NCBI GenBank assembly: GCA_963575745.1
Contig: CAUYUJ010019604.1
Span: forward strand, 349,776-413,775
Origin: Prorocentrum cordatum
Lineage: Eukaryota > Sar > Dinophyceae > Prorocentrales > Prorocentraceae
DNA: 64,000 nt
Reading direction: 5' to 3'
Position 1 is the stretch's first letter. Every line of letters starts with the position of its first letter. The translations under genes were made by a program, and so were the position numbers. The notes beneath the pieces are model-generated. The model did no database searches, had not been told where the DNA came from, and saw only the letters and a list, made by a program, of their open reading frames with translations. This document shows positions 44,110 to 55,114 of the stretch, piece by piece.

Positions 44110-45700
44110 AAAGAAGCTGGGGGGGTATTACATGACGTCCTCTTCCCAGGAGTCCAAAATTTGCCCAAAACCTTGTGTAACAACAGAATTGCGTGCCTTC
44201 TCGCCGAGGCCTTCTTTGGGCGTTTTAATGGGTGGCGAGGCGCCCCGTCCAGGACTAGGTGCGAGGGTAGGGTAAGCTAGGTGCGTTCGCGTCATATGTG
44301 ACGTCCTATCCCTCCTTCCCGTCCCTTACCATGGCGTACATATTCTTCCTATTCGCACAGTTGGATGTCGTAGCACGGCGTAGCATTACATGGCATAGCA
44401 TGAAAACCAACGCGCAGACTCAACAAATCAACGGGCCGACACCGAATGTGTGTTCATTTCTGATGTTTTCTTTCGGATGGTTATTTTCTAGTGGGGCCTA
44501 TCTGGAAGGACCGAAAACCATGCCGCGGCATGGCGCTGAAAATACTGACGCCAGCGCTGCAGCGGGAACACTCGGAACGAGGGTGGGCGCGGAAATGAGG
44601 CCAGCGCTGCAGCGGGAACGCACTTCGGAACGATCGGTAACCCGAAAATGAGGCCAGCGCTTCAGCGAGAACAGCATTGTGAAACAAGTACCCAAGCGAA
44701 AACTTTTTTTCCCGGGAAACCTGTGTGTAAAAAATCAGTACGCGAAAGTGTGCCGAATATTTCCCGGACGTCACCATGGGAGAGATGCGAGCAGTTCTCA
44801 TATTGTGCAATTGTGGAGGGGTGAACCTTTCCCCGATGGGGAAGAAGAGGGGCTCGAGCAGGAAACCCGCTCAACCCTAAACCACGGACGTCCTCAAAGG
44901 CTGGCGGGGTTGTCAATAATAAGTGAGATTTCGACGACAAGCAGCACATAAACAGAATCGGTACCACGGAATCTCAATACAGCCTCGCGCCCAGGCATGG
45001 TGTAAGACCGTTCGGCTCCTTCACTCTCACGTTCTCAGACATGTTGGCGTCGTGATTAAAGTCGCGACGGAAGGTTTTTGCCAGTTTTCGGCCTCGGGGG
45101 GCCTCGCCGGGCCCTTCGGACCGTCAAAACACGGCTCGTGATGAAAAGTTGGCCTTGGGGACTTGGTCGGGATTTATGGCGACCCCGCATTCAGAAAACA
45201 TAATACATCACATGCTAACAGCGTACGAGCGCGTATATTGCTGTACGTGTGTTTCGAGAGCAAGCATTGCGTGACGCATGCATGATTGTGCGTGGGTTTC
45301 GAGAGCAAGTATTGCGCGAGCTTCTTCGTAGAACGAGGTTGGCCTCGCGGATTTGGGGGTTCGTATTCATGCAAGCGGTTGGGCGCGAACGCCGTGGTTC
45401 TCCCTGGCAGATTCTTTGCTGCACAGGCCTTGGTGGCGGTGGGCAACTTTGTTCGCCCTCCCGACGCCGCGTCCTCCTGGTCCTCGTCCCCCTCCTTGGT
45501 CCGCATCGCGCTCACAGTCCGTCGCCCCCTCATCTCTCTCCCCCTCCCCCGCGTACGCTGGCACTCCGGCTCAGAAGTCTGCACACCGCTCGGACGGAGG
45601 GGCAGATCTCCGTCGAGCTCCTCGGGGAGGCCTCGACCAGCAGCTCTCCGGGCCCAATACCCTCGTCACCAAGGCGAGAGAGGCGAAACCAATCACAAGA
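44110..45700. other. no gene recognised; two small tandem repeats
   Basis: GCCAGCGCTGCAGCGGGAAC recurs at about 44552, 44601 and (diverged) 44652. GTTTCGAGAGCAAG(C/T)ATTGCG recurs at about 45252 and 45296. Otherwise short ORFs only. Confidence 0.4.
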
Positions 45701-45712
45701 GCAGCACGTTTC

Positions 45713-45760
45713 GCGGAGCTTCGCGCGGGTTTCTTGGACCGGCGCTGGACCCCACGGCGG
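45713..45760. mobile_element. hairpin element, family C, partial copy
   Basis: GGAGCTTCGCGCGGGTTTCT followed by TGGACCGGCGCTGGACCCC matches the left arm of the other copies; the right arm is not recognisable. Confidence 0.5.
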
Positions 45761-46044
45761 CGCCGCCAGCGCCGCCCGCCAAGCGCGGTCCGCGCGCCGT
45801 GGGAGGGGTCCCGCGCCGATCGGAGCAATCTCTGTGGCCCCCCGAACAGTTCTTCTTCCTCGAGAGGGGTGGTATCAAGCACATGCCCTCGTCGGAGCGC
45901 CGCCTCGCCGAGGCCCAGCTGCATGACGCCGGCGGCGCCCGTCCCGCGCCGCGGCTCGTCGGCCGGCTGGCGCTGCCAGCCGCGGAGCCGCTCCCGCGCA
46001 CGCCGGAGCTTGACGAGGTCCCGGCGCTGGGGAATGATGCGCGG

Positions 46045-46115
46045 GAGGAGGAGGAGGAGGAGGAGGGGGAGGAGGAGGAGGAGGAGCAGGAGGAGCAGGG
46101 GGGAGGAGGGAGGAG
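46045..46115. repeat. GAG microsatellite
   Basis: GAGGAG units over about 70 bp. Confidence 0.85.
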
Positions 46116-46476
46116 GAGGCCAACGTCTAGGAAAGATCAGGACGGAGGTGTTTTGCTTGATGCGCCTACACGGGGGTCCTCGCCGGGCCCCGGGACCGTC
46201 CAGATTCGACGGAACATGAAAAACCGGTCCTGGGGAAAGGGTCGAGGGTCTTCGGGGACCGCGCATGGAGAAAAACAAGACATCGCATGTTTGGGAACGA
46301 GGAACGTCCGACACTACAATTCTGAGGAGTTGAAGGTACCAACGCTTCTGCCCGTCCGTCGTCGCCACGGCCGGGTTCGCCTCGGGATCCTGGTCGGAGC
46401 GCACCCCAGGGGAGAGGCCCGTGGTGGAGTCACCCTGGATCCAAGTACTACCGGCAAGGGGAGAGAGTCAAAGTTT

Positions 46477-46606
46477 CGGAGCTCCGCGCGAATGTCTTGG
46501 GTCGGCGCTGGACCCCCCTGGCAGCGCCTCCAGCGCCATCCCTGGCGCGATCCGCGCGACAGGAAGCGTGGTCCAGCGCCGACCCAAGAAGTTTGCGCGG
46601 GCCTCC
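46477..46606. mobile_element. hairpin element, family C, copy 3
   Basis: Left arm CGGAGCTCCGCGCGAATGTC / TTGGGTCGGCGCTGGACC; complement of right arm GGAGGCCCGCGCAAACTTC / TTGGGTCGGCGCTGGACC. About 37-bp arms, 130-bp element, best preserved copy. Confidence 0.75.
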
Positions 46607-46675
46607 CACACGTTGTGCCCGCTCTAAGAGGATCTAGGCCTCCTGGATGGGGTCGGAGGAGATGGGGTCGGCGGA

Positions 46676-46802
46676 TCGCGCCGCATCGCCGATGCATCGG
46701 CGATGCGGCTCGATGTGGAGCCACAATTTTTCCACGCCGATGGCGCCGATGTGCCGCAAACACCCCGGGTGCATCGCCCAACACATGGCGACGCGGCGCG
46801 AT
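46676..46802. repeat. hairpin family B, copy 4
   Basis: GATCGCGCCGCATCGCCGAT / GCATCGGCGATGCGGCTCGA palindrome, then GCGACGCGGCGCGATC. It overlaps the first ~30 codons of the open frame at 46703, which are therefore unlikely to be genuine coding sequence. Confidence 0.6.
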
Positions 46803-47935
46803 CTTGCGGCCCTGACGGCCAGGGGCCGCCGGGGCCGCGCGCCGAGGCCCCGGGCCCCGCGCCCGCTGCGCTGGCGCCGCCGCCCGCGGAGGGGTTCAGC
46901 GACAGCGACGACGAGCTGCCGGAGGGCGCCTGCCGCCGCCTCGCCGCTCGGCTGGCGCTCTGCTCCCTGGCGCTGCTGGCGCTCGGCGGGCCCGCGGCGG
47001 CCTATCTGGCCACCGCGCGCCCGTGCTGGAGCGACGGCGGCGAGACCTCTGGCCGCGAGGACTGGGCCGCGCACTGGCCGCTCTACACGGTGACGTCGCC
47101 CACCTCCCTGGCCTGCGCGGCTTGGATCGTCGCCGTGCGCCGGCGCGCCCGCCCCGTGCCGCTGCACGACTGGACGCGGCGCTTCGGGGCTTTCGCCGCC
47201 GTCTACGGGGCCGCCAAGCTCTGTGCCACGCTCGTGGACGCCGGGTGTCACGGCGGCGCGGCGGGCGCGGCGCGGCAGATTGCGCTCTCAACGGTGGGCC
47301 ACCTATCATACGCCGGGACGGTGCTGATCCCGTGCCACCTGCTTGCGCTGAAGCTGCGCGCGCTGGGCGCCCGCCGCCTGGCGCGGGCGACCCGCGCCGC
47401 GCTGCGGGCGACCATGGCGGCCGGCGCCATGGTCACCGTGGCCTACTCCGCGCTGGGGGCCCTCGACAGGCCAGGCCTTGGCGAAGGGCCAGTGCCGTTG
47501 GCGCTCAATGTGATGCTTGTTCTGGGCCTCCTGGCGGGCGTCTTCGGCCTCACGGCAGCGGCCTGCTTTGGGGTGTGCGGCCTGCTCTTCGCCGCGCGCG
47601 CCGCGCGCGGCGGCCCCTCTGCGGCGGCGCGGCACGACGTGATGGGTGCGCTGGCGTGGACGGCTGCGCTGGTCGTGGCGTCCCTCCTGCTGTCGTACGT
47701 GGAGGCGGTGTTCCTTGCCGGCCGCGGTTGGAGCGACTGGGCGCGCGCCCGGATCTGGGCCGGCGCCACCAACAACGCTTTGAATTGTTTGCAGGTGCTG
47801 TTCCTCTCCGGCCTCGCCGGTCCACGGTCGCTGCGCCAGGTGGCGGTGGATGCCTTCGAGAGCATCAACACCTACACCGCGGAAGAGCTGCAGGAGCGCT
47901 ACGAACAGTTCCTCACCTACCTGGACGACGCCGAA
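46703..47935 (+). CDS. membrane/HET-TIR-like protein, exon 1 (7-8 membrane segments)
   Basis: First recognised exon of a three-exon gene (46703-47935, 48622-48815, 57012-57528; about 647 residues). Numbered from 46703, hydrophobic segments lie near residues 82-103, 127-146, 161-180, 195-219, 234-253, 266-299, 315-339 and 357-373, giving 7-8 spans. The exon ends with a soluble linker, YTAEELQERYEQFLTYLDDAE. The real start is uncertain: residues 1-32 come from a dispersed repeat, and an acceptor-like CCAG near 46820 suggests an upstream exon. The GC content and Ala/Gly/Arg-rich loops are typical of dinoflagellate genes. The donor GAA|GTGAAA at 47935/47936 is phase 0. The membrane part matches no family I can name. 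As a whole the product looks like a multi-pass receptor with a C-terminal cytosolic signalling domain. Confidence 0.7.
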
Positions 47936-48167
47936 GTGAAATGGGTTCGTTGCCGATTTCTACGACGGCTCGCCGCAAACGGGTCTATCATGGTGCGCTG
48001 CCAGGAGCGCGTTTTTTCTGCTGGAGGCGGCGGTGACGTCACGATTTGTGCCCGCGGCGTCTGGTACTGGCTGGGGTCGACAACGACGACGACAAAGACG
48101 ATAACGACAGACCGCGACGACAAAAACGACAGACGACGACGGCGACGAGGACGACGACGACGACGAG

Positions 48168-48214
<47 letters not shown>

Positions 48215-48253
48215 CGGCGGCGGCGGCGGCGGCTGCGAGGACGACGACGATGG

Positions 48254-48289
<36 letters not shown>

Positions 48290-48621
48290 CGGCGGCGGCG
48301 GCGGCGGCTGCGAGGACGACGACGATGGCGACGACGACAAAAGCAACGACGATGTCGACGGCGGCGGCGGCGTCGATGGTAACGACGTCAACGACGACGA
48401 CGACCACCGACGAAGGGGACGACGACGTCGACGACCGACGTCGTCTAGATGCCCCCGCAGCACTTAGGAGGTCCCTGGACAGCTTTCCACAGGCTTCCCA
48501 AAGGTTTTTGAAGGTTCCCGGAGGTTGTTTCCCGAGGCCGTCGAAGGCGCGAGTCGTCACGTTATACTGGGAGGGGGCTTATACTGGGCGTTATCGCAAA
48601 TCTTTTGAAACATGTAAACAG
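47936..48621 (+). other. predicted GT-AG intron filled with GAC/GGC repeats
   Basis: Starts GTGAAATGGG, ends TGTAAACAG, phase 0 on both sides. It contains the microsatellite 48085-48430 and the motif GTGACGTCACG … GGCGTCTGG at 48032-48063 that recurs at the ends of the foldback element in the next intron. Confidence 0.65.
48085..48430. repeat. (GAC)n and (GGC)n microsatellite
   Basis: CGACGA and CGGCGG blocks; a ~90-bp unit (GGCGGCGGC…GCTGCGAGGACGACGACGATG) is duplicated at about 48200 and 48275. Confidence 0.9.
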
Positions 48622-48815
48622 GAGGTGCCCTTTGCCGAGGTGGTCATGGGCAAGATCGGCTTCCCGATCGAGCGTGACGCGCCGAAGCACAGGTTTGTGG
48701 TCTCCCATCCGTGGCTGTCGAAGGAGCACCCGGACCCCGCGGGGGTGAAGTTGAGGCTGCTCGTGGAGCAGCTCGACATGTTGGGGGCCGACGAAGACGA
48801 CGCAGTCTTTATCCA
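48622..48815 (+). CDS. membrane/HET-TIR-like protein, exon 2 (start of HET/TIR-like domain)
   Basis: Encodes EVPFAEVVMGKIGFPIER, then KHRFVVSHPWLSKEHPDP and VKLRLLVEQLDMLGADE, ending DDAVFI plus two bases. FVVSHPWL…HPDP corresponds to the first conserved block of HET-type domains (a strand ending in S-x-x-W), which are structurally related to TIR domains. Upstream is a clean AG acceptor after TGTAAACAG. The donor CA|GTTACC at 48816 fits the phase of the exon at 57012. The frame runs on to 49128 only as GAT-repeat translation. Confidence 0.7.
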
Positions 48816-48934
48816 GTTACCTGCCGCAAGTCCCGCCACCGTGCCATCCCAGCATTCTGGGTGGCGACTGCTCGAGGGGGCACAGAAGGTCGTCACATTT
48901 GATTATCATTTGTTCAGGTTTGGGAGAGTCGTGG

Positions 48935-48965
<31 letters not shown>

Positions 48966-49055
48966 GGTGGTGGTGATGGTGATGATAGTGATGGTGATGC
49001 TGGTGATGATGATGGTGGTGGTGATGGTGACGGTAATGACGACGATGATGACGAC

Positions 49056-49086
<31 letters not shown>

Positions 49087-49456
49087 GTGTTGGTGATGAC
49101 GATGACGATGACGATGATGATGACGTAGCACTGATGATGACGATGATAATGATGGTGATCATGCTGATACTGACGATGATGACCCCGACGATGACGATGA
49201 TGAGGAGGCTGTTTTTGTTGATGATGAGAATGAGGATGAGGACGATGAGGTCGATGATGATGACGACGATGACGATGATGATGTCGATGGCAATGAAGAT
49301 GACGATGATGATGATGATACTGATCTTGATGATGATGACGATGATGATGATGCTGATGCTGATGGTGATGCTGGCGGTGGTGATTAATAATGCTGATGAT
49401 GATGACGACGATGAGGATGATGGGAGATACTGATCATGATGATGATGATGATGGTA

Positions 49457-49516
<60 letters not shown>

Positions 49517-49529
49517 GTGATGGTGATGG

Positions 49530-49591
<62 letters not shown>

Positions 49592-49915
49592 AGGAGGAGG
49601 AGGAGGAGGAGGAGGAGGGTCAGGAACAAGAACAGGATGCGGCTGAGGACGACCATGAGGATGATGATAACGATCAGTATGATCATGCTGATTATGATGA
49701 TGGTGATAGTGATGGTGATGGTGTTGGTAATTATGATAGTGATGGTGATGGTTATGGTGGTGGTGGTGGTTCTGATGGTGATAGTAATGGTCATGGTGAT
49801 GATTGTGATAGTTGTGGTGGTGGTGGGGGTGGTCGTGGTGGTGCTAGTAGTGGTGGTGGTGGTGGTGTTGGTGGTGGTGGTGATGGTAATGATGATGATA
49901 GGGGTGATTGAGGGG
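48935..49915. repeat. (GAT)n / (GGT)n microsatellite, ~1 kb
   Basis: Almost continuous GATGAT with GTG variants over nearly 1 kb, densest at 49437-49590; a GGA stretch at 49592-49618 and again at 49926-49965. Poly-Met, poly-Asp, His-rich and Ile-rich ORFs here are artefacts. Confidence 0.95.
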
Positions 49916-50299
49916 GGATGATGATGAGGAGGAGGAGGAGGAGAAGGAGGAGGAGGAGGAGGAGTAGCAGCAGGAGGTGGAGGAACAGGACGGTCGTTAC
50001 ATGTGACACATTTCGTCTTCACCATTGTGAAGGCTTTACGGCTGGTGCCGCCGACCTTGAAGGCGGGACTTCCACTGGGACCAAGAGGACCCCTCCTGGG
50101 ACCTCCGGGCCGGGGCCTCAGAGGGCTATTTGCCTTTATAAGTTTAGGATCTCTGTCGAAGACGATCACCGCCGCCCCCTGTTTTTTGGAATCGCCGATG
50201 TGGCCGAACGTCGTGGCCAGAGCTCTGCCAATCTATCAGACCATGTGCTCCCCCAGCCGTTGTGGAAACCCTTCGGGGAACACGCGGGGGAGAAAGAAG

Positions 50300-50465
50300 A
50301 AGCGGAGTAGGAGGAGGAACAATTAGAGAGGAGGATAAGGAGGAGGAGGAGGAGGAGGAGGAGGAGGAGGACAGAGGAGGAGGAGGAGGAAAGAGGAGGA
50401 GGAGGCGGAGGAGGAGCAGGAGGAGAAGAAAGAGGCTGAGGAGGAGGAGGAGGAGGAGGAAAAGG
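50300..50465. repeat. GGA/GAG microsatellite
   Basis: GAGGAGGAG tract over about 165 bp, directly abutting a GGCC array. Confidence 0.9.
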
Positions 50466-51375
50466 AAGGTACTAGAGGCCTCTTGGGAACTTCATACGGG
50501 CTTTTTGGAGGCCTTTTGGAGGCCTTTTGGAAGCTTCCTTGGGCCTCTTGGGACCGTTTGGAAGCCTCGTGGGCCACCTTAGGGCGTTCCTGGCCCGTCT
50601 GACGCTGTCGGGAGCCGTCTTGGATGTCTCCCTGAACCGACCAGGGGCCCCATTTCGGCGCTTCCGGACCGCCTTGCAGGCCATCTTGGGCGTCTTGGGG
50701 GCCTCTTGGTCCGTTTTGAGGCCCTCTTGGGGTAGTCTTGGAGGCTTCTTGGGGCGTTACAGGGGTCATTTTGGAGGCTTGTCGGGCCATCTTTGGGCGA
50801 TCGTGGGGGGCTCTTGGGCCGTCTGAAGGCCGAAAGCCGAATGACAATTTACGATTTAGGCGTCTTCCATCCCTCCGGGAGGACCTCTTGGAGGCCTCTT
50901 GCGCCGTCTTAGAGGCCTCTTGGGGGCCTCTGGGGCCATCGTGGACCGTCTGGGTAGCTTCTCTCTTGGGCCGACTTGGAGGCCATCTTGGACCATGTTG
51001 GGCGAACTTGGAGGCCATCTGGGATCATCTTAGCTGTCTTGAAGGCCACTTAGGCCGTCCAGGAGGCGTTTCTTGGGCTTCAGAGGCCCCCAAGACTGTA
51101 CACGAGGCCTCCCAGACTCCCCAAGAGGCCTCCAAGAGGCCTCTCTAAAAGGCCACACAAGGCAATAGTAATTGAATTTTTTTTGTGATTTTTGAAGTTT
51201 TTGGGTGTTCTCGCCTTATCGGCTTCACGACGCTCCAAGACGGCCCACGAGGCCCCAAATATTGCCCCAGGACGGCCCAGGAGGCCCCCAAGACGGCCCC
51301 AAGACGGCCCAAGAGGGTTCCAAGGCGGCCTAAGAGTCCACCCAGACGGCTCCAGGAGGGGGCCCAGCCGGGGTA
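50466..51375. repeat. GGCCTCTTGG array that reverses orientation
   Basis: Forward-type units (GAGGCCTCTTGGG) run to about 51070; from about 51085 the units are the reverse complement (GAGGCCCCCAAGA), broken by an AT-rich cassette (about 51150-51225: GTGATTTTTGAAGTTTTTGG…GGCTTCACGACGCTC) and continuing to 51375. The forward part has its cassette at 50815-50880. Confidence 0.8.
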
Positions 51376-52009
51376 CCCGAACGGATTTTTCAGGATTGCG
51401 GAGACGAGGACTTAGTCGGGCTTTGCGCAGAGGCAGCATAATCTCTTTACCCAGTGACGTTGTCGGGAGCTTTTGTTGTAAACTGGTTTGTTTTGTGATT
51501 CGGGCACGACGGTGTTGAGGAGCCAGCGAAAGCGCGTGCTGCAACACCACATGCGCTGCTATGTATAATTGGTTCGGGAAACTTCTAATGGATAGTTCAG
51601 TGATTCTCTTGTTCGGGTAGGAGCATGTTTTTCTTGCTTTTGGCATAATGGACGTCTTAGCCCCCGTCCCCACCCCTTCCCCTTCCTAGAACGTCATGCC
51701 CCCCCCCCAGTGCGCCCCGGGCACTGCCGCCGTGCGCATCGGGATCCGCATAGGTGTCCGCATAGGAATCCGCACAAAGGGTCTGGTCCGCAGTCGTCGC
51801 CGTCGTCGTCATCCTCGTCGTCGTCGTCGCTCGTCGCTCGTCGCTCATCGTGGTCGTGCGCGCGGACGCGGTTAGAGCCGATCCTTACCGACGGCGACCA
51901 TCATTTGGGGGGTGGACGGGGCCGAGGACGTCACGTTTCGCGCTGGTGGCGTCTGGGAATGTTCAGGACTGACTGAGGACGGGTAGCAGCAGCATGTAGG
52001 TGGCGATCC

Positions 52010-52300
52010 GTGCCACAGCGCCTGTATACACCACAGTGCGCGCGTGCACCACAGCGCCTGTGTACACCACACAAGCTGTGTACACCACAGCAGCCGCGTG
52101 CAACACAGCGCCTACGTGGGCCATTGTGCCTGCGGGCGCCGCAGCGCTTGTGTACACCACAGCGCCTGCGTACACCGCATCAGCCGTGTGCAACACAGCA
52201 CCAGTGTACACCACAAGGATTGCGCGCACTACGCCGCCTGTGTACACCACGGCGCCTGCGTGCACCACAGCAACCGTCTGCAACGCAGCACCACTGTTGT
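52010..52300 (+). repeat. 18-bp minisatellite, left arm
   Basis: Units of GTGTACACCACAGCGCCT (18 bp, variants GCGTGCACC, GTGCAACAC), about 16 copies. Being a multiple of three, it keeps all frames open (VYTTAP-type hexapeptides). Confidence 0.85.
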
Positions 52301-52429
52301 GTATCTGCACATATATATATATATATATAACATATAAAATAGAATGTTGGAAACATATGTATCACATTTCCTGGGAGAGGACCCAACCATATGCAGCTGT
52401 GCGTACCGCAGGTGTGAGTATCTTCTTCG

Positions 52430-54262
52430 GTGGCGATCCCTAAGGGGCCACGAAACGCACGAGGGCTGTGCCAGGGCCTTCTTTGGGGCTCCCTCCCTGT
52501 GGGGCCACGAAGAGTGCAAGGGGTGTGCCAACATTGCTGCTGTGGGCGCATGCGAACGCAGCCACTGGGGCCTTCGGTGAAACTCCCTGTGGGGCCACGA
52601 AACGTGTGAGGGGTCTGCCGAATTGGGCGCGGTGGGCGCATGCGAACGCAGCCACTGGGGCCTTCGGTGGGGCTCCCTGTGGGGCCACGAAACGTGTGAG
52701 GGGTGTGCTGAAATTGGTGCGGCGGGCGCATGCGAACGCAGCCACTGGGGCCTTCGGTGGGGCATCCTGTGGGGCCATGAAACGTGTGAAGGGTGTGCCG
52801 AACTGGGCGCGGTGGGCGCATGCGCACGCAGCCACTGGGGCCTTCGGTGGAACTCCCCGTGGGGCCACGAAACGTGTGAGGGGTTAGCCGAAATTGGCGC
52901 GGTGGGCGCATGCGAACGCAGCCGCTGGGGCCTTCGGTGGAGCTCCCTGTGGGGCCACGAAACGTGTGAGGGGTGTGCCGAAATAGGTGCGGTTGGCGCA
53001 AGCGAACGCAACCACTGGGGCCTTCGGTGGGGCTCCCTGTGGGGCCACGAAACGTGTGAGGGTGTGCCCGGTGAAAACGAAACGTGTGAGGGGTGTGCTG
53101 AAATTGGTGCGGCGGGCGCATGTGAACGCAGCCACTGGGGCCTTCGGTGGGGCTCCCCGTGGGGCCACGAAACGTGTGAGGGGTGTGCCGTAATTGGTAC
53201 GGTGGGCGCATGCGAACGCAGTCACAGGGGCCTTCGGTGGAGCTCCACGTGGGGCCGAGGGGTGTGCCGAAATGGGCGCGGTGGGCGCATGCGAACGCAG
53301 CCACTGGGGCTTTCGGTGGAGCTCCCTGTGGGGCCCCGAAACGTGTGAGGGGTGTGCCGAAATAGGTGCGGTGGGCGCATGCGAACGCAGCCACAGGGGT
53401 TTTCGGTGGAGCTCCGTGTGGGGTTACCAAACGTGTGAGGGGTGTGCCGAAATGAGTGCGGTGTGCACATGCGAAAACAGCTATTGGGGCCTTCGGTGGA
53501 GCTCCCTATGGGGCCACGAAACGTGTGAGGAGCGTACCGAATTGGGCGCGGTGGGCGCATGCGAACGCAGCCACCGGGGAGTTCGGTGAAGCTCCCTGTA
53601 TGTGCACGAGGCGTGTGAGGAGTGCACCGACATGGGTGCGGACGGCGCATGCGAGCGCAACCATTGCGGCCTTCGGTGGGGCATCCTGCGCGGACACGAG
53701 ACGTGTGACGGGTGTGCCGAACCGGGTGCGGTGGGCGCATGCGAACGCAGCCACACGTGCCTTCGGTGGAGCTCCCCGTGGGGCCACGAAACGTGTGAGG
53801 GGTGTGCCGAAATGGGCACGGTGGGCGCATGCAAACGCAGCCACTGGGGCCTTCGGTGGAGCTCCCTGTGGGGCCACGAAACGTGTGAGGGGTCAGCCGA
53901 AATAGGCGCGGTGGGCGCATGCGAACGCAGCCACTGGGGCCTTCAGTGGAGCTCCCTATGGGGCCACGAAACGTGTGAGGAGCGTACCGGAATGGGCGCG
54001 GTGGGCGCATGCGAACGCACCCAGTGGGGCTTTCGGTGGAGCTCCCTGTGGGGCCACGGAACGTGTGAGGTGTCTGTGTGCCGAAATGGGCGCGGTGGGC
54101 GCATGCGAACGCAGCCACTGGGGCCTTCGGTGGAGCTCCCTGTGGGGCTACGAAACGTGTAAGGGTGTGCCGAACCGGGTACGGTGGGCGCATGCGAACG
54201 CAGCCACAGGGGCCTTCGGTGGGGCCTGTGGGGCCACGAAACGTGTTAGGGGTGTGCCGAAA
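52430..54262 (+). repeat. 90-bp satellite, ~20 copies
   Basis: Units such as GGCGCATGCGAACGCAGCCA then CTGGGGCCTTCGGTGG, then GGGGCCACGAAACGTGTGAG, recur exactly every 90 bp (for example 52536, 52626, 52716), with a few short or diverged units. Thirty codons per unit keep ORFs of over 400 codons open on both strands. Sense unit: HETCEGCAEIGAVGACERSH; I treat it as satellite, not a gene. Confidence 0.92.
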
Positions 54263-54544
54263 TGGAGAAGAGAAGAGAGGAGAGGAGAGGAGAAGAGAGG
54301 AGAGAGGGCAGCGCTCCTCTGAGAGGAAGGAGGAGGATGGGGAGGAGGAGGGGAGAGGAGGAGTGACGCGGGGCACTGTCTCTTCAGAACGACCTACGAA
54401 TCCTTTTGCATCATCCGAACTCCTCCCATATGCGCCCACGAGTTTCCAGCTGAATTGGCCCTGATTCAATCAACCAGTTTGCGGTGCGCGGTGAGATGCG
54501 CACGCGCGCTGTAGCGCCGACCCTCACGACAGGGGGGAAGGGTG

Positions 54545-54600
54545 ATGGAGGAGGAAGAAGAGGAAAAGGAGGAGGAAAAGGAGGAGGAGGAGGTGGTGGG
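54545..54600. repeat. GGA/GAAGAG microsatellite
   Basis: Short purine tract; an upstream AGAGGAG run lies at 54270-54365. Confidence 0.8.
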
Positions 54601-54719
54601 GGTGAACATGGATGAGGAGGGAGGAGGGGGAATTCGTCCCATGTTTTTGTATCAACATTGCTTTGGCGTGGTGTTGAGTTGTCCGCAGCAGATCTTCACT
54701 TACATGCTTCTTCTACTCG

Positions 54720-55040
54720 TCCTGTACACGCAGACGTTGTGGTGTACACCAGCGTTGCGTTGCACGCGGATGCTGTGGTGTAGACAGGCGCCGTGGCGTG
54801 CACAGGCGATGCGGCGCACGCAAGCTTTGTGGTGTACACAAGCGTTGCGTTGCACATGGTTGCTGCGGTGTACACATTCGTTGTGGTGTACACCAGCATT
54901 GTGCTGCACGCAATCACTGTGCTGTACACGGTCGCTGCGTTGCACGCTTCTCTTGCGGTGTACGCAGGCGGTGTGGTGTACGCGCGTTGTGGTGCACGCG
55001 AGCAGCGTGGTGTACACAGGAGTTGTGGGGCAGATCGCCA
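54720..55040 (-). repeat. 18-bp minisatellite, right arm (inverted)
   Basis: GTTGTGGTGTACACCAGC-type units, the reverse complement of the left-arm minisatellite. Confidence 0.8.
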
Positions 55041-55114
55041 CCTACATGTTGTTCTGACTTGGCCTTGGTCACCCCTAGGCATTAATGGACGCCGTTGGCA
55101 CGGACTGTGACGTC

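Larger units (their letters stand above)
51929..55114. mobile_element. 3.2-kb foldback element inside the intron
   Basis: The left end GACGTCACGTTTCGCGC … GCATGTAGGTGGCGATCCG and the complement of the right end GACGTCACAGTCCGTGC … ACATGTAGGTGGCGATCTG align over about 82 bp. Inside both lie 18-bp minisatellites in opposite orientation (51990-52300 and 54720-55040). The core is a short AT-rich piece (52310-52400) plus the 90-bp satellite and a 280-bp spacer. No transposase; similar to large foldback elements, boundaries approximate. Confidence 0.65.

Noticed and set aside
45286-46815. 509-codon plus-strand frame
   Set aside because: Crosses a GAG tract and two family C hairpins; no recognisable domain and an overlapping frame is equally open.
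48914-49921. Poly-Met, poly-Asp, His-rich and Ile-rich ORFs
   Set aside because: Pure GAT/ATC microsatellite translation.
52180-54469. Two >400-codon minus-strand frames and several plus-strand frames
   Set aside because: They are translations of the 90-bp satellite, whose period is a multiple of three.
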